From NCBI GenBank assembly GCA_028697695.1, contig JAQVEI010000195.1, positions 1 through 5,353 on the forward strand: 5,353 nucleotides of DNA. Reading direction: 5' to 3'. Origin of the DNA: Lentimicrobiaceae bacterium. Its GTDB lineage: Bacteria > Bacteroidota > Bacteroidia > Bacteroidales > Lentimicrobiaceae. The position numbers and the translations under genes were made by a program. Below are positions 1-5,192 of the stretch, in pieces; position 1 is the first letter of the stretch, and each line of letters begins with the position of its first letter. The notes below the pieces were generated by a model, which searched no databases, was not told the DNA's origin, and worked only from the letters and a program-made list of their open reading frames with translations.

Positions 1-708
1 TCCACCCTTTTTGGTGGTTATCAGAATTACACCGTTTGAACCCTGTGAACCATAAATTGCAGTTGATGCAGCATCTTTAAGAATATTATAGCTTTCAATA
101 TCTTCCGGAGCTATGGTAGTGGGATCGGCATTGGGTATGCCATCAATAACGAATAAGGGTTGAGTTTTGGAATCAAAGCCGGACGACCCCCTGATTTTAA
201 CTGCGAATCCCGCGTTGGGGTCACCCCCTTTTTTTGTAATCACCACACCGGCAGCTTTTCCCTGCAGTCCCTGAATCGGGTCGGTAAGTGAGCCCTGCCC
301 CAGTTCGGCTGCCTCCACATGAGAAATTGCACCGGTTTTGTCGGTTTTCTTTTGTACACCATAGCCAATAACTACCACCGTTTCGAGCTGGGCCAGGTCT
401 TCTTTAAGCATTACATCCAGGTTCTGGGCTTTGGTGATTACAACCTCCTTACTTAAATACCCGATATAAGAAAATACCAGCGTACCACCAGAGGGAACAT
501 CCAAAGAATAATTGCCGTTTATATCTGTAACGGTGCCTGTAACAGTGCCCTGAACCAGGATATTAACGCCTATAAGCGTTTCCCCGGTAGCGGCATCTTT
601 AACCACACCTTTAACAGGCAACAAACCCTGAGCTGACACGTTCACTGTAAAGGCTGTGAACAGGAAGAGCATCATCAGGTTGCTGATCAAACTGTATTTC
701 TGTTTCAT
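1..708 (-). CDS. SusC/RagA-family TonB-linked outer-membrane receptor, N-terminal 236 residues (partial, runs off the left edge)
   Basis: Reading leftward from ATG at 708-706 gives an open frame of 236 codons to the window edge. Residues 1-26 form a signal peptide (hydrophobic core LMMLFLFTAF, cleavage likely after VSA or SAQ). Residues about 32-102 are the carboxypeptidase-D-like regulatory domain (GVVKDAATGETLIGVNI, then TDINGNYSLDVPSGG and FSYIGY). Residues about 110-236 are the TonB plug domain with family hallmarks: GYGVQKKTDKTGAIS, LQGKAAGVVI, KIRGSS, PLFVIDGIP, DIESYNILKDAASTAIYG and NGVILITTKKG. There is no STN domain. SusC proteins are usually about 1000 residues, so the rest of the plug and the beta-barrel lie outside the window. 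In this family the protein sits in the outer membrane, pairs with a SusD lipoprotein and imports oligosaccharides or other large nutrients using TonB energy. The divergent LacI regulator suggests a sugar substrate; its identity is unknown. Family call is very secure. Confidence 0.96.
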   Translation of the reverse strand, partial: MKQKYSLISNLMMLFLFTAFTVNVSAQGLLPVKGVVKDAATGETLIGVNILVQGTVTGTVTDINGNYSLDVPSGGTLVFSYIGYLSKEVVITKAQNLDVMLKEDLAQLETVVVIGYGVQKKTDKTGAISHVEAAELGQGSLTDPIQGLQGKAAGVVITKKGGDPNAGFAVKIRGSSGFDSKTQPLFVIDGIPNADPTTIAPEDIESYNILKDAASTAIYGSQGSNGVILITTKKGG

Positions 709-775
709 GGATAAAAATTTGAGTTGAGTTAATTATTTATTTGACTAAAATCAGTTATTGTTGTTTCAAATTCCT

Positions 776-789
776 ATTCTTCGAAGAAT
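776..789. repeat. Perfect 14-bp palindrome ATTCTTCGAAGAAT in the susC leader
   Basis: The two halves, ATTCTTC and GAAGAAT, are exact reverse complements. It lies about 70 bp upstream of the susC start codon and downstream of the candidate promoter at 850-857, so it would be inside the 5' untranslated region. It could be a short hairpin (five pairs around a TCGA loop) or a dimeric protein site. A pentamer pair ATCAG (750-754) / CTGAT (796-800) brackets it. Function is unknown. Confidence 0.4.
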
Positions 790-849
790 TTTTGCCTGAT
801 AGAATGTACAATGTTAGCAAAAAACTAAATACGATACATCATTTAATAT

Positions 850-857
850 CAAATATA
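850..857 (-). promoter_or_regulatory. Candidate -7 element of the leftward susC promoter
   Basis: On the minus strand this reads TATATTTG, an exact match to the Bacteroidetes -7 consensus TAnnTTTG. No TTG occurs at the expected distance upstream; the nearest CAAA on the plus strand (884-887) leaves a 26-bp gap and falls inside the operator palindrome. An alternative, weaker -7 (ATTCTTTG, 866-859 on the minus strand) would place that TTTG at a normal 17-bp spacing. Either way the start would lie roughly 130-150 bp before the ATG, giving a long leader. Confidence 0.4.
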
Positions 858-881
858 ACAAAGAATTACGCACTTTTTTTG

Positions 882-895
882 CGCAAACGTTTGCG
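882..895. promoter_or_regulatory. Probable LacI-family operator, CGCAAACGTTTGCG
   Basis: This is a perfect 14-bp palindrome with a central CG. It closely resembles known LacI/GalR-family operators; the enteric PurR box, for example, shares the CGCAAACGTTT core. LacI-family proteins insert a hinge-helix leucine at the central CpG step. The site lies in the gap shared by the susC-like gene and the divergent lacI-like gene, so the adjacent regulator is the obvious candidate ligand (inference). It sits just upstream of, or overlapping, the candidate susC promoter, which would fit repression or catabolite-type control. Confidence 0.8.
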
Positions 896-952
896 GTTTC
901 GATTGCGATTTAATTTAATTTGATCTATTTTCACAAATTCTTACTTATTAAA

Positions 953-981
953 TTGCCTTTTATCAAAAACAGTTATATTTA
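953..981 (+). promoter_or_regulatory. Candidate promoter of the lacI-like gene
   Basis: TTG at 953-955 is followed after 18 bp by TATATTTA at 974-981, which matches TAnnTTTG at all but the last specified base. Spacing equals that of the transporter promoter further right. Transcription would begin near 986-990, about 40 nt before the ATG at 1030. This would also make the upstream ATG at 1006 an unlikely start, because almost no leader would precede it. Confidence 0.45.
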
Positions 982-1029
982 TGACTGTTATATGTATTAC
1001 TTTTAATGATTATTAATAATATCTTCAGT

Positions 1030-2040
1030 ATGAAATCAAGTTTGATATCAATTAATGACATAGCCCGGGCACTTGGCATTTCTCCAAGTACGGTTTCGCG
1101 TGCATTGAAAGATCACCCTGATATAAGTGTGGAAACAAAAAAAATGGTAAAAGCATATGCCAGAAAGGTAAACTACCGTCCCAATGCCCTTGCACTTAGC
1201 CTTAAACAGCAACGCAGCCATACGCTTGGATTAATTATCCCTGAAATTATACATCATTTTTTCTCTTCCATCATCAGTGGGATTGAAGAACTTGCGTATG
1301 ACAAGGGATACAGGCTCATTATTTGTCAGTCCAATGAAGATTACCAGCGTGAAGTCATCAACACTCAGGTTTTACTTGACAACAGAGTGGACGGTATACT
1401 CATTTCGATAAGTAAAACCACTTTTAATCACGGACATTTTAAAGATTTGATTGATTACGGGATACCACTGGTGTTTTTGGATCGGGTCAGCCAGGAGGTA
1501 AATACGGACAGGGTGGTAACTGCCGACTATGATGGCGCCTATATAGCTACCACACATCTTTTAAAGCAGGGCCGCAAAAAAATACTCCATCTTGCCTCCC
1601 CCCAACATCTTACCATAGGTGAGTTGCGCAAAAAAGGGTACATACAGGCAATGAAAGACTATAGCCTGAATCCGGATGAATCATTATTGTTGATGTGCGA
1701 TACCGGCAATGAAGTTTTAAAGCTTAAAGATGACCTTCTGCAAAGGGCGCCCCACATTGACGGATTATTTGCTGTAAACGATTTTACGGCAATTGCTGCA
1801 ATGCAGGTTTTACAGGAAGCCGGATACAAAATACCTGAGGATATAGCAGTGGTGGGTTTCGGAAACGATCCCATTGCCGGTATTGCCAGCCCTGCACTTA
1901 CCACCATAGAACAAAATGGATTTGAAATGGGCCGGCAGGCTGTGGAGATGCTTATCCGAAGAATTGAGAATCCTGGAACTTTTATAGATTTTCAGACAAA
2001 AGTAGTACCCGCTTTTTTAGAAAAAAGGACCTCAGGCTAG
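1030..2040 (+). CDS. LacI/GalR-family transcriptional regulator (sugar-responsive repressor or activator)
   Basis: The protein has 336 residues from ATG 1030. An upstream in-frame ATG at 1006 would add eight residues; I prefer 1030 because family members begin a few residues before the helix-turn-helix and the candidate promoter leaves a normal leader. Residues 6-27 are the LacI HTH (INDIARALGISPSTVSRALK), with STVSR in the recognition helix. Residues 50-59 are the hinge helix (RPNALALSLK); Leu58 corresponds to the leucine that wedges into the operator centre, and the usual Arg of the ARSL motif is Leu here. Residues about 64-332 are the periplasmic-binding-protein-like sensor domain, with HTLGLIIPEI, RVDGILIS, IPLVFLDR, ADYDGAYIATTHLL, IDGLFAVND and VVGFGNDP as landmarks. 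Length is normal and the gene is intact. It lies divergent to the susC-like gene with a matching operator between them, so it likely controls that locus and perhaps itself. The ligand cannot be read from sequence. Confidence 0.95.
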   Translation: MKSSLISINDIARALGISPSTVSRALKDHPDISVETKKMVKAYARKVNYRPNALALSLKQQRSHTLGLIIPEIIHHFFSSIISGIEELAYDKGYRLIICQSNEDYQREVINTQVLLDNRVDGILISISKTTFNHGHFKDLIDYGIPLVFLDRVSQEVNTDRVVTADYDGAYIATTHLLKQGRKKILHLASPQHLTIGELRKKGYIQAMKDYSLNPDESLLLMCDTGNEVLKLKDDLLQRAPHIDGLFAVNDFTAIAAMQVLQEAGYKIPEDIAVVGFGNDPIAGIASPALTTIEQNGFEMGRQAVEMLIRRIENPGTFIDFQTKVVPAFLEKRTSG

Positions 2041-2116
2041 ACGATTAAACGACAAAAGCATTCTATACGCATTTTCAGATCATGGGGTTGAAAACGAATT
2101 TACCTCAAATAAGGGG

Positions 2117-2149
2117 CGTTTGATAATTCAAACGGTACGTTTGATAATT
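2117..2149. repeat. 12-bp direct repeat with an embedded inverted repeat upstream of the small RNA candidate
   Basis: CGTTTGATAATT occurs exactly at 2117-2128 and again at 2138-2149, offset by 21 bp (two helical turns). Within it, TCAAACG (2128-2134) and CGTTTGA (2138-2144) form perfect inverted arms around a 3-bp GTA spacer. The block ends about 28 bp before the candidate -7 element at 2177, a position typical of a regulator-binding site. The half-site AAACG resembles the LacI operator at 882-895, but the arms are 3 bp further apart, so binding by the same protein is only a possibility. Confidence 0.5.
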
Positions 2150-2176
2150 GACGAATTATTAACCTCATTATCTACC

Positions 2177-2184
2177 TATCTTTG
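2177..2184 (+). promoter_or_regulatory. Candidate -7 element of a rightward intergenic transcript
   Basis: TATCTTTG matches TAnnTTTG at every specified base. The nearest upstream TTG is at 2148-2150, 26 bp away, longer than the usual spacing of roughly 18-21, so the -33 box is weak or absent; a regulator at the repeats just upstream could compensate. Transcription would start around 2188-2191. Confidence 0.45.
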
Positions 2185-2188
2185 CATC

Positions 2189-2301
2189 ATAAACCTATTC
2201 ATATCAACATTCAGGCATCCCGGCTATGTTGAAGGTTTATTCCCACCTAACAAATTGTGTCGTATAGAAAACCTGCTTATCCCGGCAGGTTTTTTATTTT
2301 T
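2189..2301 (+). ncRNA. Candidate structured small RNA, about 110 nt, of unassigned family
   Basis: The unit runs from a predicted start just after the -7 element to an intrinsic terminator. At the 5' end ATAAACC (2189-2195) pairs with GGTTTAT (2234-2240), and TCAACAT (2204-2210) pairs with ATGTTGA (2226-2232). This gives 14 perfect pairs, interrupted by 8 unpaired bases on the left and one on the right, closed by a 15-nt loop. A single-stranded linker (about 2241-2267) leads into the terminator stem. The motif ATCCCGGC appears in or at the edge of both hairpin loops (2217-2224 and 2279-2286). No gene lies downstream on this strand, which argues against a riboswitch or attenuator. It could instead be a 3'-UTR-derived RNA of the regulator transcript, since that gene has no closer terminator. 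I do not recognise the family; the Bacteroidetes 6S-type RNAs are one group to compare. Confidence 0.5.
2268..2301 (+). terminator. Intrinsic terminator (rightward)
   Basis: AAAACCTGC (2268-2276) pairs perfectly with GCAGGTTTT (2285-2293) across an 8-nt loop, and the hairpin runs into a T-rich tail to 2301. It would end the small RNA candidate and any read-through from the lacI-like gene. On the minus strand the stem is also preceded by A residues but followed only by a short T run, so leftward activity would be weaker. Confidence 0.85.
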
Positions 2302-2378
2302 CTAAAACCACATTAATTGGTTTTACAATAACACTGACCGGAATTACTGCCGAAGACCATGCCAATTGTGGCTACCGT

Positions 2379-2410
2379 AAAACAAGAGTGGCATCCCGAA
2401 GAATGCCACT
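2379..2410 (-). terminator. Intrinsic terminator of the MFS transporter gene, with a UUCG tetraloop
   Basis: Read on the minus strand, AGTGGCATTC (2410-2401) pairs with GGATGCCACT (2396-2387): ten pairs including one T-G wobble, closing a C(TTCG)G loop, which is an exceptionally stable RNA tetraloop. CTTGTTTT follows (2386-2379). It begins 21 bp past the stop codon of the transporter gene. Confidence 0.85.
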
Positions 2411-2431
2411 TTGTTGAATGATGATAGATTT

Positions 2432-3835
2432 TTATGATTCTTTGTTTGGGATATCAAGGCCATACCCTTTTTTGCGATCAATTGTTTTAAGCAATACGCT
2501 AAAAATAATGGCCAGAACGCCAAACCCGGCAAAAATAAGTTCAGGGAGAAAATAATTATATTTTACCCCTTCCACACCGGCTTTAATTTGATCTGAAACC
2601 CCGGGATTGGCATAAGAAACTGACCATCCGATAAGTATGGGTACCAATAACAAGCCAATGTTCTGGATATAGAAAATTAATCCGTAAGCTGAGCCAAGCA
2701 ATCTTTCTTCAATTATTTTAGGTACAGATGGCCACATGGATGCAGGTACCAGAGAAAAGGCTACACCTAAAATAACTATGGTAGCAATGGCCACTACAGG
2801 AGTAAATAAATCATCGGGAACAAAAGCAAATATCAAATGGGAGATAGTTAACAGTAATGCTCCGTATAACATCATGGTTGCTCCTTTGCCTTTGAAATCA
2901 AGAAAAGCACCAATAAAAGGAGTTAATATCATAGCACCAATGGGGAAATAAGAAACATACCTTGCAGCTATTTCGGGATCAACAGACAGCTTGGAAGCCA
3001 GCATATCTGTTGCAAATTTTTGAAACGGGAAAATGGCCGAATAAAACAAAACACACAAACCGGCTATAGCCAGGAATCCGGGATTGCTAAGAATTTTGCC
3101 GATATCAGAAAATTTAAATTGATCTTCAGGTAATACATCCAAACCTCCTCCTGCTTGCTGATCAAGCTTTTTATCCATAAAAGTATAGATAAAGAAAGTG
3201 ATGAAGCCAATTAACAAAAACAACACCCCGAAGAATAATGAATTAGCAACTCCGCCACTCTTCGCAAATACTGGTGATAACTGAAAGACTGCAAACACTC
3301 CCAGTCGTGCAAGTGCCATCTCCAGGCCCATAGCGAGTGCCAGTTCCTTACCTTTAAACCACTTTACAATGGTTTTGGAAACAGTAATACCTGCCATTTC
3401 AACACCTACGCCAAAAATTGCAAAACCAAAGAAGGCAAGTTTAGCTGAAGCAGGTATGTCAACGATAAATGAACTTAAAAAGTTATCAATACCTGTTCCG
3501 ATAAAACCCGGCGTTAAGGCATACCATTTAAGCGTTCCTCCAATGAGCATAAGTGCTCCTGAGAGCCTCATAGTAAAGCGAATGCCCATTTTATCCAAAA
3601 TTACACCCGATAAAATGAGAAATCCAGCAAAAACATTTAGAAAAAACTCAGAGCCTCCAAGCATACCGAAGGTTTCATTGGACCAAAAATAGGGCGCTTG
3701 TTCCAATAAGGTTTTCAAAGGGGCAGCCACATCCACAAAGAAATAGGCGAAAAACATGGTGGACGAGATCAAAATCAGGGCAATCCACCGGGCTGTTTTT
3801 GATTCGTTAAGCAAAGTAACAGCTTTCTCTTTCAT
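2432..3835 (-). CDS. Major facilitator superfamily transporter, MFSD1-like
   Basis: The protein has 467 residues and is hydrophobic throughout, with roughly twelve predicted membrane helices in two halves split by a polar loop at about 220-245. Motif A of the superfamily is visible at 76-87 (SGVILDKMGIRF), and a second-half counterpart at 309-320 (GAFLDFKGKGAT). The stretches FGVGVEMAGITVSKTIVKWF with KGKELALAMGLEMALARLG (141-179), and MWPSVPKIIEERLLGSAYGL with QNIGL (367-395), resemble from memory the corresponding parts of animal MFSD1 (WFKGKELNLVFGL, LGTAYGF, IQNLGL). MFSD1 has been reported as a lysosomal dipeptide carrier; carrying that substrate over to this protein is only inference. 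It acts in the cytoplasmic membrane. The gene is a single unit with its own promoter (3928-3957) and terminator. Its end lies 391 bp from the convergent regulator, so membership in the SusC sugar locus is doubtful. The MFS call is certain, the subfamily likely, the substrate unknown. Confidence 0.93.
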   Translation of the reverse strand: MKEKAVTLLNESKTARWIALILISSTMFFAYFFVDVAAPLKTLLEQAPYFWSNETFGMLGGSEFFLNVFAGFLILSGVILDKMGIRFTMRLSGALMLIGGTLKWYALTPGFIGTGIDNFLSSFIVDIPASAKLAFFGFAIFGVGVEMAGITVSKTIVKWFKGKELALAMGLEMALARLGVFAVFQLSPVFAKSGGVANSLFFGVLFLLIGFITFFIYTFMDKKLDQQAGGGLDVLPEDQFKFSDIGKILSNPGFLAIAGLCVLFYSAIFPFQKFATDMLASKLSVDPEIAARYVSYFPIGAMILTPFIGAFLDFKGKGATMMLYGALLLTISHLIFAFVPDDLFTPVVAIATIVILGVAFSLVPASMWPSVPKIIEERLLGSAYGLIFYIQNIGLLLVPILIGWSVSYANPGVSDQIKAGVEGVKYNYFLPELIFAGFGVLAIIFSVLLKTIDRKKGYGLDIPNKES

Positions 3836-3927
3836 ACGAATTTTAATTAAAGTTTAAGAATATATTCTGTCCGTCTTTTGTGAGTATTGAGACCAATCTA
3901 TAAAAGAACCCCTTACTAAAAGGCGGT

Positions 3928-3957
3928 CAAATGTAATTATTTTTTTCATGGAGCAAA
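3928..3957 (-). promoter_or_regulatory. Bacteroidetes-type promoter of the MFS transporter gene
   Basis: On the minus strand TTTG (3957-3954) is followed after 18 bp by TACATTTG (3935-3928), matching both elements of the Bacteroidetes promoter consensus (TTTG and TAnnTTTG). The start would be near 3922, leaving a leader of about 85-90 nt that contains a 12-bp AT-rich palindrome AGAATATATTCT at 3857-3868. No Shine-Dalgarno sequence is visible before the ATG. Confidence 0.65.
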
Positions 3958-4033
3958 GTATTCTAACCATTAATTTATTGATTAAGGAATTTATTATCAT
4001 TGCGTCATTCAAATACGGTTAATGATTATTTTG

Positions 4034-4041
4034 TAATTTTG
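4034..4041 (+). promoter_or_regulatory. Candidate -7 element of the alkaline phosphatase promoter
   Basis: TAATTTTG matches TAnnTTTG exactly. No TTG stands at a suitable distance upstream (the nearest, at 4000-4002, is 31 bp away). A start near 4046 would give a leader of about 48 nt. No sequence resembling a phosphate-responsive box was recognised. Confidence 0.4.
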
Positions 4042-4093
4042 GCATTCATAATCTATCAAATTCGCTTTTTTTTTAGTTTCAAAAATCTTAATA

Positions 4094-5179
4094 ATGAAAA
4101 GAATAACATCATTTTTGATATTGTCGCTGATGTTGGCATTTGCTGCAGATGCCCAGAAAACAACCAATGGCAAGCCTGCAGTTGATCTTCCCAAAAACAT
4201 TATACTAATGATAGGTGATGGGATGGGTCTGGCAGAAGTATATGCGGCATACACGGCAAACCACCAGCAATTAAACATCACCCAATGCGATCAGGTGGCA
4301 CTGGTAACTACCTTTTCTGCAGATAATTACATTACCGATTCAGGGGCATCGGGTACAGCGCTGGCCTGTGGTTCAAAAACCACAAACGGCAAGATAGGTA
4401 TGGATCCGGATGGTAAACCTCTGACCAGCATATTAAAGCTGGCCGAAAAAAAGGGCTTGTCCACAGGCATGGCAACGACTTGCGATATAACCCATGCAAC
4501 CCCTGCGGCCTTTATAGCGTCGGTTAAAAGCCGCAAAGACAAGTACGATATTGCACTTCAGTTTCTTGATACTGACATTGATGTATTTATTGGTGGCGGG
4601 TTGAATAATTTCAACAAACGTCCGGACAGTGTAAACCTGACAGACAGTCTTAAAAGCCGTGGGTATGAAGTAATTACCACGCTTGACAATCTCAAAAACG
4701 CCCAAAGCCGCAAGATTGCCGGCTTACTTTACCCTGCGCATCCGCCAAAAATGTCGGATGGCAGAGGAGAAATGCTGCCTGTAGCGGTAGAAAAAGCCTT
4801 AGATATATTGTCTAAAAATAATGATGGTTTCTTCCTGATGGTTGAGGGTTCACAAATTGATTGGGGCGGCCATGATAATAACATAGACTATATAATTTCC
4901 GAAACACTTGATTTTGACAAAGCGGTAAAAGCAGCACTTAATTTTGCCCGGGATAATGGAGAAACACTCGTAATTATTACCGCTGACCACGAAACAGGCG
5001 GTCTTGCCAATCTTGAAGGTGACTTCACCCTGGGTACTGCCGGTGGTAAGTTTACCACAACCGATCATTCAGCGATTCCGGTACCCCTTTATGCAACAGG
5101 TCCGGGATCCAAAGAATTTAAGGGATTTATCGACAATACCGATGTTTTTAAAATCATGAAAAGGCTTCTTGACCTTTAA
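4094..5179 (+). CDS. Alkaline phosphatase, PhoA family, secreted
   Basis: The protein has 361 residues. Residues 1-20 are a signal peptide (FLILSLMLAFAADA, cleavage before Gln21), so the mature enzyme is periplasmic or exported. It hydrolyses phosphate monoesters to release phosphate. Aligning motifs by eye with E. coli PhoA: Asp42 in MIGDGMG equals Asp51; Asp82-Ser83 in TDSGASGTA contain the nucleophile (Ser102); Thr136 in THATPAAF equals Thr155; Arg147 equals Arg166; Glu251, Asp256 and His260 in EGSQIDWGGH equal Glu322, Asp327 and His331; Asp298-His299 in TADHETGG equal Asp369-His370; His325 in TDHSAIPVPLY equals His412. All catalytic and two-zinc ligands are present. Positions 153 and 328 of E. 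coli are His134 and Trp257 here, as in many marine and cold-adapted bacterial enzymes. Length fits the short bacterial type (about 340-375 residues). The gene is divergent from the transporter and 13 bp ahead of an epimerase gene with no terminator between. Confidence 0.95.
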   Translation: MKRITSFLILSLMLAFAADAQKTTNGKPAVDLPKNIILMIGDGMGLAEVYAAYTANHQQLNITQCDQVALVTTFSADNYITDSGASGTALACGSKTTNGKIGMDPDGKPLTSILKLAEKKGLSTGMATTCDITHATPAAFIASVKSRKDKYDIALQFLDTDIDVFIGGGLNNFNKRPDSVNLTDSLKSRGYEVITTLDNLKNAQSRKIAGLLYPAHPPKMSDGRGEMLPVAVEKALDILSKNNDGFFLMVEGSQIDWGGHDNNIDYIISETLDFDKAVKAALNFARDNGETLVIITADHETGGLANLEGDFTLGTAGGKFTTTDHSAIPVPLYATGPGSKEFKGFIDNTDVFKIMKRLLDL

Positions 5180-5192
5180 AAATTTAAAATAA

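Larger units (their letters stand above)
709..1029. promoter_or_regulatory. Divergent control region between the susC-like gene and the lacI-like gene
   Basis: This 321-bp AT-rich stretch carries the leaders and promoters of both divergent genes. It contains a perfect LacI-type palindrome (882-895), a candidate leftward -7 element (850-857), a candidate rightward promoter (953-981) and a second perfect palindrome in the susC leader (776-789). Near the rightward promoter there is also an inverted repeat AACAGT (968-973) / ACTGTT (984-989) and a direct repeat GTTATAT (about 973-978 and 988-993). I see no believable protein-coding gene in it; the short open frame at 741-923 lacks a start context and overlaps the operator. 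Confidence 0.7.
2041..2431. other. Convergent intergenic region with a probable small RNA and two terminators
   Basis: Nothing recognisable lies at 2041-2104, and no hairpin terminator directly follows the regulator. Repeats occupy 2117-2149, a small-RNA-like unit 2177-2301, and the transporter terminator 2379-2410. Between the last two there is a weak AT-rich hairpin, TAAAACCA (2303-2310) / TGGTTTTA (2318-2325), on either strand. A 61-codon open frame at 2120-2305 has no similarity I recognise, runs through the terminator hairpin and is judged non-coding. Confidence 0.7.

Noticed and set aside
741..923. 60-codon open frame in the control region
   Set aside because: It crosses the operator and promoter signals, its translation is low-complexity and Phe/Arg-rich at the ends, and it resembles no known protein; best read as chance in AT-rich DNA.
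1006..1029. Upstream in-frame ATG that would extend the LacI-like protein by eight residues (MIINNIFS)
   Set aside because: The extension is outside the conserved domain, the family normally starts close to the HTH, and it would leave almost no leader after the candidate promoter. It cannot be strictly excluded.
2128..2144. TCAAACGGTACGTTTGA as a second canonical LacI operator
   Set aside because: The half-sites are separated by three extra bases and the centre lacks the single CpG expected at the dyad, so it does not fit the spacing of the site at 882-895.
2189..2301. Identification of the small RNA candidate as 6S, SRP RNA or tmRNA
   Set aside because: The conserved SRP GGAAG-type apical loop and tmRNA features are absent, and the 5' end pairs locally and not with the 3' end as in classical 6S RNA. 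A Bacteroidetes-specific 6S variant remains untested, so no family name is given.
2120..2305. 61-codon open frame in the convergent gap
   Set aside because: It begins inside the repeat block and ends in the T-tract of an intrinsic terminator; the RNA stems explain the sequence better than a protein.
2303..2325. 8-bp hairpin TAAAACCA/TGGTTTTA considered as a further terminator
   Set aside because: The stem is almost all A-T and no proper T-tract follows immediately in either direction; it may be a weak backup at most.
3369..3692. 107-codon plus-strand frame opposite the transporter gene
   Set aside because: It is fully inside the strongly supported transporter gene and its Pro/Lys/Ile-rich translation is the mirror of membrane-protein codons; a shadow frame.
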